DNA from: JAQTNP01 sp964616145
GTDB lineage: Bacteria; Patescibacteriota; Minisyncoccia; Minisyncoccales; PEYH01
Assembly: GCA_964616145.1 (NCBI GenBank)
Contig: CAZTRD010000009.1
Location: forward strand, 1 to 31,342
Direction of reading: 5' to 3'
DNA: 31,342 nt
A program made the position numbers and the translations under genes. Under the pieces are notes generated by a model. That model worked only from the letters and a program-made list of their open reading frames with translations. It ran no database searches and had not been told where the DNA came from. Below, one piece after another: positions 7,301 through 14,638 of this stretch; the stretch's first letter is position 1; each line of letters starts with the position of its first letter.

Positions 7301-7622
7301 AGCGTATATGGCTAAATATGCTAAGATTGCAGGTTTAGAAAAGGAAGCTATTCCGAAGAGATTGGGAAAGAGATTGGATTTTGGGAAAATCCCTAGAAAT
7401 CTGATGGGGAAGAATAAACCTAAGTATGATTACAAAGATCCCGGATATTTATTTCTAAACTCCGGAAGATTTCAAAGACTAATGCTCCCTCCCGTATATA
7501 GAAAAGTTAAAGAAAAAACACCTCTGGAAGTACAGGATATTTTAGATATGTTCGGTAGACCTGTAGGCCCTTCTGACCTATTTGCTCCCGAAACATCTGA
7601 AAATATTCGGAAAGGATACTAA
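7290..7622 (+). CDS. Unknown basic protein, 110 residues
   Basis: Starts MDVKAYMAKYAKIAGLEKEA, overlapping the previous gene by 11 bases with GGAGGAG just upstream, so translation is coupled. The N-terminus has a short amphipathic helix with KIAGLEKEA, which resembles the KKAGMYKQA stretch in the ligase at residues 464-472; this may be chance. The rest is rich in Lys, Arg, Pro and Tyr with no catalytic motif visible. Its stop overlaps the next ATG. It probably acts with the large protein before it. Confidence 0.72.
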   Translation: MDVKAYMAKYAKIAGLEKEAIPKRLGKRLDFGKIPRNLMGKNKPKYDYKDPGYLFLNSGRFQRLMLPPVYRKVKEKTPLEVQDILDMFGRPVGPSDLFAPETSENIRKGY

Positions 7623-8299
7623 TGGAATTAGCTGAATACTTTACTAACAAGAAGTCTTTTGCAACAACTTTATTGACTATCCTAGTTAACGAATATGGAT
7701 CCGAATTTATGGAATGGGATCCTGTAGCTACTGCTCTACAAATTAAGGATGACTTCGGTGTAGATTTAGCGGGTAGTATTAGCGATAGGATACAGGCTGG
7801 AACAGCCGTATTTGTATCTAATGGTTTCCACACTAGTTTTGAAACGTATGTAACTATGTGCAATGCTTTTTCTTTCGAACTTAATTTTGCTGATAATCTT
7901 GTTCCAGCAGATTTGGATAGTTGCGCGTGGGGATGTACGGAAGCTAAGCTTTTGGAGGGAGTTGAGTATGATACGGAAGGCTTCTCGCAGGATATTAAAA
8001 AGTATGTAGGATATCTTTTAGATGCAGAAGGGATTCTAAAACCCCCTAGTGTTTTAAACTTTGCTTCTTATCCTCCCCAAACCTTAGAAAATACTCAAAA
8101 CAGTATGTTGAACGATGAGATTATGTATAAAGTATTTTGGGAGAAACAACAGGAAAAGAAACTGGAACTGGAAACTGGAACACAGCAAAGATTAGCTGAT
8201 CTATTCGTACAACTGCAAAACCTTCCAATTAAAAATGTAAACTCCGACTACATTTCAAACGCAGTAATGAAACTTCACAAAGCTTTAAACAATACCTAA
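7622..8299 (+). CDS. Unknown acidic protein, 225 residues
   Basis: Last rightward gene before the terminator region. The ATG overlaps the previous stop by one base (TAATG). The protein is acidic and probably mostly helical, with an N-terminal part that reads like a small helical domain (YFTNKKSFATTLLTILVNEY) and a C-terminal helix rich in Gln and Leu. Three cysteines lie at about 80, 99 and 103, without a clear metal site. No family recognised. Position at the end of a run with a probable structural protein suggests a virion or assembly role. Confidence 0.72.
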   Translation: MELAEYFTNKKSFATTLLTILVNEYGSEFMEWDPVATALQIKDDFGVDLAGSISDRIQAGTAVFVSNGFHTSFETYVTMCNAFSFELNFADNLVPADLDSCAWGCTEAKLLEGVEYDTEGFSQDIKKYVGYLLDAEGILKPPSVLNFASYPPQTLENTQNSMLNDEIMYKVFWEKQQEKKLELETGTQQRLADLFVQLQNLPIKNVNSDYISNAVMKLHKALNNT

Positions 8300-8370
8300 A
8301 AAAAATACCGAAGTGTGTATGTGAAATAGAGGGAACATACAACACTTCAGTATAAGGGACTAAAAAAGAC
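8298..8370 (-). terminator. Terminator between convergent gene blocks
   Basis: A long hairpin pairs 8310-8316 with 8342-8348 and 8317-8322 with 8335-8340, with one bulged base. On the minus strand it is followed by eight T (plus A-run 8298-8305), a good intrinsic terminator for the leftward block. In the rightward direction the hairpin is followed instead by a second small stem (GGG 8356-8358 with CCC near 8370), so rightward termination is less clear. Confidence 0.72.
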
Positions 8371-8412
8371 CCTCACTTTATTATTCCTTATTTTCAGCTT
8401 TTTTTAAGGCTC

Positions 8413-8913
8413 TTAAATTATAATATTAGGTGGGTTCAGAGATGTAGAGCTTGCCATCCTCTGTCTATGTATCTCTTTCAAAACAATTTCTTTCTGCGGA
8501 ATAGAGTAGTCCTTATTACTTGCTACAGCTTCAGCCTCTCCTTCAGTAATAGTATGAAACATAAACATGTATCTCTGTACCTGCTGGTCTACAGTTTCTG
8601 TAACATCTTTCCCGTCCAAACTTTTACCCTTCAAAGCATTTACAACAGCTTTGGTTTTATTATCTCTAGGATCTTCCTGTTGTGCTCTAGCTTCTCTGCA
8701 GGCTTCAATTATCTTCTCTACTAAATCATTTCTAGTTTTTTTATACCAATCCGGAATATCCATTCTATTTAAGGCTAAAGCTCTTTCAGCAGCTTGCTTA
8801 GCTGTTAGTGTAGATGCTCTACCATCCTTAGTAAGAATATTTACAACGCCATTAGCCGCCCACACTCTTTCAATCACCTTAAATTGATTTGCATTCACAT
8901 TCTGTTTAGCCAT
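8413..8913 (-). CDS. Unknown phage protein, 166 residues
   Basis: Last gene of the leftward block. The ATG at 8911-8913 (MAKQNVNANQFKVIERVW) has GGAGG 5 bases upstream; the longer frame upstream lies within the previous gene and is not used. The protein has a first beta-rich part (VVNILTKDGRASTLTAKQAA), then charged helices (residues 45-95) and an acidic middle. No family recognised. It overlaps the Hint-like gene by 8 bases, so it is translationally coupled to it. Confidence 0.72.
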   Translation of the reverse strand: MAKQNVNANQFKVIERVWAANGVVNILTKDGRASTLTAKQAAERALALNRMDIPDWYKKTRNDLVEKIIEACREARAQQEDPRDNKTKAVVNALKGKSLDGKDVTETVDQQVQRYMFMFHTITEGEAEAVASNKDYSIPQKEIVLKEIHRQRMASSTSLNPPNIII

Positions 8914-9331
8914 CCTGACCTCCATTAATACCCGGACTTCCAACAACAAAATTGTTGACAATGAAGGGAAGTTCTGGATACGTTTGCAATACATATACCG
9001 GCATACTTATTTCACAGACTTTAATCTCTTTTATACGTTCCGGTTCGCCGTTTCTTTTAACCAATATATCTCCAGCATTCAAATCCTGCAATCCTGTATA
9101 TTTAAAATATTGGTATACGGATTGATTAACCCCACCTCTCAAACTCTGTGTTTCAGTTTTTATAAGTTTAACTTTTCGAATAAAATGCTGATAACACATA
9201 TCTACTAAAGCGGGGAATAGTTTTCCAGAAATGAAACAGAGAATACTATCTCCAGAACGAAGAATCTGAATCGGGATAGTTCTATCTTTTTCAACTAAGA
9301 CGCTAGATCCTAGCGCAAATCCATAATCCAT
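8906..9331 (-). CDS. Hint-fold-like protein lacking splice residues
   Basis: 141 residues. The layout matches a Hint (hedgehog/intein) module: GSSVLVEKDRTIPIQILRSG with GDSIL at 27-31, like the TxVLxxDG-IxxLxxGDxVL start of Hint domains, and later DLNAGDILVKRNGEPERIKEI, ending VYVLQTYPELPFIVNNFVVG, like the VYxLxVxxxxxFxxNGxxVHN end. However, the Cys/Ser expected at the first Hint position and the terminal His-Asn are absent, so self-splicing is unlikely. Phages use inactive Hint-like modules in some virion proteins; whether this is one is inferred. TAA of the sigma gene abuts its ATG, with AAGG upstream. The family call is from pattern recognition only. Confidence 0.6.
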   Translation of the reverse strand: MDYGFALGSSVLVEKDRTIPIQILRSGDSILCFISGKLFPALVDMCYQHFIRKVKLIKTETQSLRGGVNQSVYQYFKYTGLQDLNAGDILVKRNGEPERIKEIKVCEISMPVYVLQTYPELPFIVNNFVVGSPGINGGQDG

Positions 9332-10048
9332 TTAGGAACCTTCTTGCAACTTTTTCATTATAGTGTTAATTCTACTACTTACGGCGGCGGAAGTTATACC
9401 TAAATTTTTAGCTATAACTGTTTTAGGGATTACAGGAGTTCCCATATATCCCGTAGTCCATTCAAATATTTTCTTATTTACCGGCTCTAGATCGTAATAC
9501 ACATAATCTTTCCATATATCCTGCGGAGTTCTTGAAACAGATATCAGAGAATCACCAGTCTCTCCTATAAACTTATTCATAGGTTGTTCAGAACCGTACG
9601 TAGAAGTTTTACTTATGCGTTTAACAGATAAACCCACTCCATCAGATATTTCGGATAGGGAGGGTTCTCTATTATTCTTATCTTTAAATTCTTTAACATA
9701 TTTATTTACTTGGAGAGCATCTAAACGTACGTTTTCAGGAATATGTACTACCTGATTTCTTTCAGCCCTATATCTCTGCAATCTCTTAAGATTGTTATAT
9801 ACATGTGTTTTTAGAGAGGCTCCTTTATCCGGATCGTATGTGTGTAAAGCTTTAGTTGCTAAAATATAAGATCTAGTTTTTAAGTTCTTATCTCCGCCGG
9901 CAAAAGATGTTAAGGCTGTATTTATTATAGGCTGTAAGTAGTTTAAAATCTTTTTAGTGCTTTCGTCATCCTGGCTATCTTTCCACTCCTTAAACATAGT
10001 GTATTCATCTGTTTTTGTGGAACGGTAATCATTAAAGTTCGTTTTCAT
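9332..10048 (-). CDS. Phage-encoded sigma-70 family RNA polymerase sigma factor
   Basis: 238 residues. Region 2-like segment at about 30-95: ALHTYDPDKGASLKTHVYNN (67-86), corresponding to the FDPxxGxxFxTYA core of sigma region 2. A region 3-like part follows (HIPENVRLDALQVNKYVKEF, then REPSLSEISDGVGLSVKRIS), matching the HIPxxxxxx and PTxxELAxxLGxS wording of sigma region 3. Residues about 185-235 form a region 4 helix-turn-helix (IAKNLGITSAAVSSRINTIM). It should direct host core RNA polymerase to phage promoters. Placement at the end of the virion block fits a late-gene regulator. It overlaps the previous stop by 17 bases. The start at 10048 has GAGGG about 10 bases upstream. Confidence 0.85.
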   Translation of the reverse strand: MKTNFNDYRSTKTDEYTMFKEWKDSQDDESTKKILNYLQPIINTALTSFAGGDKNLKTRSYILATKALHTYDPDKGASLKTHVYNNLKRLQRYRAERNQVVHIPENVRLDALQVNKYVKEFKDKNNREPSLSEISDGVGLSVKRISKTSTYGSEQPMNKFIGETGDSLISVSRTPQDIWKDYVYYDLEPVNKKIFEWTTGYMGTPVIPKTVIAKNLGITSAAVSSRINTIMKKLQEGS

Positions 10049-10214
10049 CAGATGTTATCCCTCTCGTTGTTACGTTGTCTGCTGCTAACCTATCTCTATC
10101 CCATCCAGTTACCGGACGTCTGTGTGATTTAAATCTATTGTCCGGATAACGTGTTCTTTCGGGAGGGATTGCTCTAACGATCATCTTTCTATTTAAATAT
10201 CTTCTACAACGCAT
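10032..10214 (-). CDS. Small very basic protein, 60 residues
   Basis: Start chosen at ATG 10212-10214 (MRCRRYLNRKMIVRAIPPER), with GGAG 6 bases upstream; the in-frame TTG four codons before overlaps the SD. Arginine makes up about a fifth of the residues. The tail is acidic (TSDENEL) and overlaps the sigma-factor start by 17 bases. No family known. Tight coupling just before the sigma gene suggests it may be a partner or regulator, but only position supports this. Confidence 0.6.
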   Translation of the reverse strand: MRCRRYLNRKMIVRAIPPERTRYPDNRFKSHRRPVTGWDRDRLAADNVTTRGITSDENEL

Positions 10215-10215
10215 T

Positions 10216-10980
10216 TCAATCTCCAAAATAATATGTTGTAGGTCCTACAACTTCTACATTAGTAAGAGACTCGTCACCCTCACCAACAACAAGTATTCCA
10301 GGATCTGTAAGTTCAGCGTCTAAAGCTGCAAAATCAGCATCTAGAGCAGCCTTAGCTAAAACATATAAAGATTCTTCACCGAATGCTAATGTTAGAGAAT
10401 CTGTTCTGTAGTAACCGGTATTTGCGGCGGTTGCTTCATACGTACTCATATCCGCTAAAGAAGCTATGCTGACAAGTTCTGGAACACCGTCATTCTGTTT
10501 CTCCACTACGAATATACTTTCAGTAGCTTCTAAAGTTAGAAGATAAGAATAGGAAGCGGAAGCATAATGTTTAACTCCAGCGACCACATCAAAATTTGTC
10601 CCGGAGTATGATACGTCAGAACTTACGGCAGAATACGTACGCACTATATCGTTTACTAAGAGTTGTACTCCTGTTACTACAGCATCCCAAGTAGCATCTA
10701 AAACAGATACTGAAGTAAAATCCAAATCTATCCCACTCTTCCTAAAGAAATTGCTCGAAGTGTCAGAAACATCTACCGCATAATTTAGGAGATCTGCATA
10801 ACTACAGATACCGTAATAAGCAGCTGCCGGACCTTCCCACGCATCCACCCCAGGAACAGTTCTGTGCAAAAAGATTTCGGAAGGAATATTATCTGAAGTT
10901 TCCGATACCCATGCCTGCAATCTATACGTATAATCAGAGTTCTGAGTAACACGTTTACTTACTTTTATAGTACTTGCCAT
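10216..10980 (-). CDS. Probable virion structural protein, 254 residues
   Basis: Begins at the ATG overlapping the previous gene's stop (TGATG) with GGAG 5 bases upstream. The sequence is rich in Ser, Thr, Ala, Val and Tyr with almost no Lys runs, giving a pattern of short beta strands (SYSYLLTLEATESIFVVEKQ, LTLAFGEESLYVLAKAALDA), typical of phage tail or head-decoration proteins. No catalytic motif. It is acidic. The neighbours are a methyltransferase upstream and the small basic gene downstream. A specific name is not supported. Confidence 0.72.
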   Translation of the reverse strand: MASTIKVSKRVTQNSDYTYRLQAWVSETSDNIPSEIFLHRTVPGVDAWEGPAAAYYGICSYADLLNYAVDVSDTSSNFFRKSGIDLDFTSVSVLDATWDAVVTGVQLLVNDIVRTYSAVSSDVSYSGTNFDVVAGVKHYASASYSYLLTLEATESIFVVEKQNDGVPELVSIASLADMSTYEATAANTGYYRTDSLTLAFGEESLYVLAKAALDADFAALDAELTDPGILVVGEGDESLTNVEVVGPTTYYFGD

Positions 10981-11474
10981 CACATCTCCACTCTATATAC
11001 GCATATCAATCTCTTCCCCAAATCATTCCTAATCGTACTTAAAATCGGTTCTCCTCCAACCCACTTCTCCACAGTATCTAAATTTATATGAAAATGCTTA
11101 TGTGCTCTATCTATATCTTCCCACATATACGGGACAGATATTATAATATAGTTTGTACTAAGTGTTTTTAAACACTTACAAAAATCTGCTGGATTATCCA
11201 AATGTTCTAAAACTTGTAAACATAAAACAAAGTTGAAAGTATCCTTAGGAAGACTTCCCCATCCTCCAAAATATTTCTTTACATCTCCCCCATATTCAGG
11301 AATTCTCCATCTATCCCAAGCAGCTTTAATCGGAAGATCTATCTTATCTAGTATATGCGTGTCGCAGCATCCAACATCTATTATAGAGCTTAAATCACTC
11401 TTAAGCATATTCACCCAATCTATAACAGTTTGATAATATTTGAAAGATTTTCTACCTTCCCAATGCTTACCCAT
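10980..11474 (-). CDS. SAM-dependent methyltransferase, small
   Basis: 164 residues. Motif I SSIIDVGCCDTHILDKIDL (about 29-47), then a strand ending FNFVLCLQVLEHLDNPADFC, the Methyltransf_11-type xxLEHLxxP block, and YIIISVPYMWEDID as the next strand. It is short for the family and lacks much of the C-terminal part, so its acceptor pocket must be small or completed by a partner. Its start codon overlaps the end of the 1051-residue glycan enzyme at 11474 (TAATG), and its end overlaps the following structural gene, so it is embedded in the virion operon. Likely part of the same glycan-methylation activity. Confidence 0.8.
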   Translation of the reverse strand: MGKHWEGRKSFKYYQTVIDWVNMLKSDLSSIIDVGCCDTHILDKIDLPIKAAWDRWRIPEYGGDVKKYFGGWGSLPKDTFNFVLCLQVLEHLDNPADFCKCLKTLSTNYIIISVPYMWEDIDRAHKHFHINLDTVEKWVGGEPILSTIRNDLGKRLICVYRVEM

Positions 11475-14400
11475 TACTCTTCCACTTTAAATAACCAACT
11501 GTTATCCATAACCTCTACCTTATCCCCAAATATCTCATCTACAGCTTTCTTAACCCCATACTTACCCGAAGTTTCGTAATCATGTCCTCCTATATATCCC
11601 CCCAAACATATCTTAGGGAGCCATGCTGTAATTTCGGCTTTAACATTTTCATAAGAATGTTCGGTATCTATAAAGACAAAATCTAGAGACTTGTCTTTAT
11701 ATAACAATACAGCGTCTAGAGATGCGGCTTTTATAGGATTTATATATTCAGAAACTGAATCTGTATTTTCGAGGAAAGCTGCAAAACTATCTCCTTTAAA
11801 AGAAGCTAAGTAACTATAGTTTTCATACTCCGGAAGAAACTTCTTAAATATATCTATAGCATCTAACTTTATATCTTTACCACTTAAAGCAATTGTAGAA
11901 GCTAAGTAAGAAGTGCTCTTACCTAGGAAGCATCCCAGTTCAACAAAATGTCCTGGAACTTTAGAGTCATGTCCTTCGACCATCCTATCAAACAGCTTTT
12001 CATAATTAAAGTATCCAAAAATATCCTTATAAATAAATTTAGGTTTAGCTTCTTCCTCCTCAATTATCTTAAGCATCAGTTCTTCAGATAACAATTCCTC
12101 TCTTCTCCCCAAAACTCTAGATAAAACTAATCCTTTTTCGGTCCAAGCTAATAAACCCGTATCATCTATACACACATTATCCAAAATAGATCCGAATTGA
12201 TCTACTACTCTCCTAGACCATATATACGACCTACTTTCCTGGGAACCGTGATATATGTGTTTAACATCTACAGGGACATATGTAAGATTCCCTTTAGGAG
12301 TGTTCTTACGTAAAACTTCGGAAGGCCACTTATTCTTTTCGAATAAATATTTGTATCTCTGTGAAAGTCCGGGATGTGTACATTCTGTAACAAACAAAAC
12401 ATCCCCACTCCCCGAAATAGCCATCTGATTGAATCCGCCCATCATCTCGAAGAATTTTTTGTTTATCCCCCAAATCAATCCAGGGGCTAGATAAGTTCCT
12501 GTAGATTGAGATCCATATGAATAACGTTCCTGTAAACCATCCCCCGTATCTTGGAAGAATCTAAATCCTTGAACTAAATTCAAAACATCTTGTTTTAGTT
12601 TAGTTCTTATCTTATCAAACCAATACTTATCCTTAGATATTACGTCGCTATCTGCGAAGATAAGATGTTCGTATTCCGAACAATGCTTAACACCTATATT
12701 TAAAAGACTCTCTTTTTGAAATAAATTTCTATTCTGTTTTGTCCCTTTCACTATTATATGTTCTACGTTTTTAAGTTTATCTATTTCCGTTATCTCAGAA
12801 ACTTCTCCGGGAAATAAGAGTTCTACGATTACAGTCTTAAAGTTTGGAATCTGTTCACCCCAAGATTTAACAGCTTGTAGGATTATACCATCTCTCTTTT
12901 TCCCGTAGTGAGCAACTATTACAGCAGTATCTTTACACACATCTCCTAAACTAAATTCACTCTCATATGCTGGAGTAGTTATACCATCTTTAAAAGAGCA
13001 TTTAACATCTCCACACAAATTAACTGTAGCGCTATTATTTGAGCAGGTTACACTAGCTCCCATATACCATTCCTGTTTTTCCCCTATAACTTTTAGAGGA
13101 AGACATTTGCGGAGATAATAGTTATCCCAAACAGAGAAGTCTCCGGTAATTGCTTGGACTATTCTTATAGGATCTTCGAAACCTAGAAAACCCGCAATAG
13201 GTTGAAATAACAGTTTAGAAGAGCTGGCTCTTATTTCGTCATTTCCCTCTTTAGCAGCTACCGCTGCTGAAATAGCAGCTCTCCTAGAATAAGGAGTTAG
13301 TGAAGTAACTAAATCTTTTAAGCCTAAACCTAAAATGTTAGCGGAACGAAATACAACAACATCTTCAGTTATAGAAGGTAGTATTTTATTATAAGTGTTA
13401 CATAAACTTTGCGGATTATTATTAAACTGCTTAATTTTTATACAGGATATTTTTAAGAACTTATTACTTACTTGCTTAACACTTAACTTTCTCTGTAAGT
13501 GTGTTAGGAGCACACTATCTTTTGTAGAATCTATTACATATAGACTAGTATTTAATGGAAAATCTTCTTCCTTAAGCCAATCTACGAAAGTGTTAACGTA
13601 TTTAGCGTTATCGAATATAGTGATTATAGCAAACGATTTATTACTCCAAACTATTTCACTTCCCTTATTTATACGGATCAAATCCGATCTATTCCTATCA
13701 TGCTTCCTAGTTACTACCGAGCATCCGGATTTATTAACTCCAGTACACCCTAGAGACGTTAACTTAAGAGCTAAAGCCCAGTCATCGTAATATGGAACAG
13801 CCTCCCATCCTCCCGAATTTAAAACAACATCTCTTCTCCAGGCACTTGAAGTGCTTATATAATTGTTCTTACGTAATTCCCAGTAATTAAATGTAGGAGC
13901 TACAACTCTGCTTAACTGTTCCAGTTTAATATTCTTCACCAAAACATCAGGATAGATAATAGCTAAATTAGAGTCTTTAACACTTTCTCTATTTATAACT
14001 TCCTGCATCTCTTCTATGTAAGCATCTTCAAAGAAATCATCCGCATCTAGAGGGACTATCCATTTAGATTTAAGTTTTCTGAAGGCAGCTGTTCTGGCAT
14101 CATTAGGGTTTTCCCAAACCCCTTCCAACCAAGTCCAACCCCTCCCCCTAAGCATTTCTGGCATTTTACAATCATTCAGAACTATTAATCTTTCTGCGGG
14201 TTGTAGAGACTGTCTCTCTATACTGGTTATAGCGCTCTCTAGGAAGGGTAGATATGCAGAGTGACAGAGGATGAAGACTCCTATATTAGAATCTACTGTA
14301 GTTTTGGGGAGTTCTTCTTTAATTCTGTTTAATTGTAACTCTACTGGAGGAATTATATCATACACAGGATCTGCATATGCAAATCCTTCCGTAAATGCTA

Positions 14401-14629
14401 AATACTTTTCATCGGCAACATCGACTTTAGATATTACATCCCTAAGATCTATATCTTCCTTATACGTATTTAAATATACTAAATGCGTAACAGCTTTATC
14501 TAAAGTCCTCCCCGATTTAGTGGGGAGAAAGCTGTGTACGGAATCCGTACATTTCCTACACAGTTCTTTTAAAGATCCTTTAGGTATAGAATCCGCAACA
14601 ACTAAAATTCTTTTGGACACAATTTCCAT
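11474..14629 (-). CDS. Multi-domain enzyme: three glycosyltransferase-like segments plus methyltransferase
   Basis: 1051 residues. Residues 1-110: unrecognised, with CRKC (24-27). Residues about 115-320: GT2 fold with VFILCHSAYLPFLESAITSI and the metal motif LDADDFFEDAY (DADD 195-198). Residues about 330-560: a second GT-A-like segment (FAIITIFDNAKYVNTFVDWL) with a weaker core. Residues about 565-800: third glycosyltransferase-like domain with LIFADSDV (DSD 660-662) and WGINKKFFEMMGGFN, then GSGD, the beta4-galactosyltransferase-like order. Residues about 885-1050: Methyltransf_24 domain with HFVELGCFLGKSTSYL and FVFIDTEHSYENV and GGHDY, paralogous to the gene at 4083. One chain could therefore add up to three sugars and methylate one. 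It follows the LamG tail protein with a 9-base gap. The number of active glycosyltransferases is uncertain. Confidence 0.82.
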   Translation of the reverse strand: MEIVSKRILVVADSIPKGSLKELCRKCTDSVHSFLPTKSGRTLDKAVTHLVYLNTYKEDIDLRDVISKVDVADEKYLAFTEGFAYADPVYDIIPPVELQLNRIKEELPKTTVDSNIGVFILCHSAYLPFLESAITSIERQSLQPAERLIVLNDCKMPEMLRGRGWTWLEGVWENPNDARTAAFRKLKSKWIVPLDADDFFEDAYIEEMQEVINRESVKDSNLAIIYPDVLVKNIKLEQLSRVVAPTFNYWELRKNNYISTSSAWRRDVVLNSGGWEAVPYYDDWALALKLTSLGCTGVNKSGCSVVTRKHDRNRSDLIRINKGSEIVWSNKSFAIITIFDNAKYVNTFVDWLKEEDFPLNTSLYVIDSTKDSVLLTHLQRKLSVKQVSNKFLKISCIKIKQFNNNPQSLCNTYNKILPSITEDVVVFRSANILGLGLKDLVTSLTPYSRRAAISAAVAAKEGNDEIRASSSKLLFQPIAGFLGFEDPIRIVQAITGDFSVWDNYYLRKCLPLKVIGEKQEWYMGASVTCSNNSATVNLCGDVKCSFKDGITTPAYESEFSLGDVCKDTAVIVAHYGKKRDGIILQAVKSWGEQIPNFKTVIVELLFPGEVSEITEIDKLKNVEHIIVKGTKQNRNLFQKESLLNIGVKHCSEYEHLIFADSDVISKDKYWFDKIRTKLKQDVLNLVQGFRFFQDTGDGLQERYSYGSQSTGTYLAPGLIWGINKKFFEMMGGFNQMAISGSGDVLFVTECTHPGLSQRYKYLFEKNKWPSEVLRKNTPKGNLTYVPVDVKHIYHGSQESRSYIWSRRVVDQFGSILDNVCIDDTGLLAWTEKGLVLSRVLGRREELLSEELMLKIIEEEEAKPKFIYKDIFGYFNYEKLFDRMVEGHDSKVPGHFVELGCFLGKSTSYLASTIALSGKDIKLDAIDIFKKFLPEYENYSYLASFKGDSFAAFLENTDSVSEYINPIKAASLDAVLLYKDKSLDFVFIDTEHSYENVKAEITAWLPKICLGGYIGGHDYETSGKYGVKKAVDEIFGDKVEVMDNSWLFKVEE

Positions 14630-14638
14630 TAAATACCC

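Noticed and set aside
8906..9331. Active intein
   Set aside because: It stands alone with no flanking extein frames and lacks the required nucleophile and His-Asn end.
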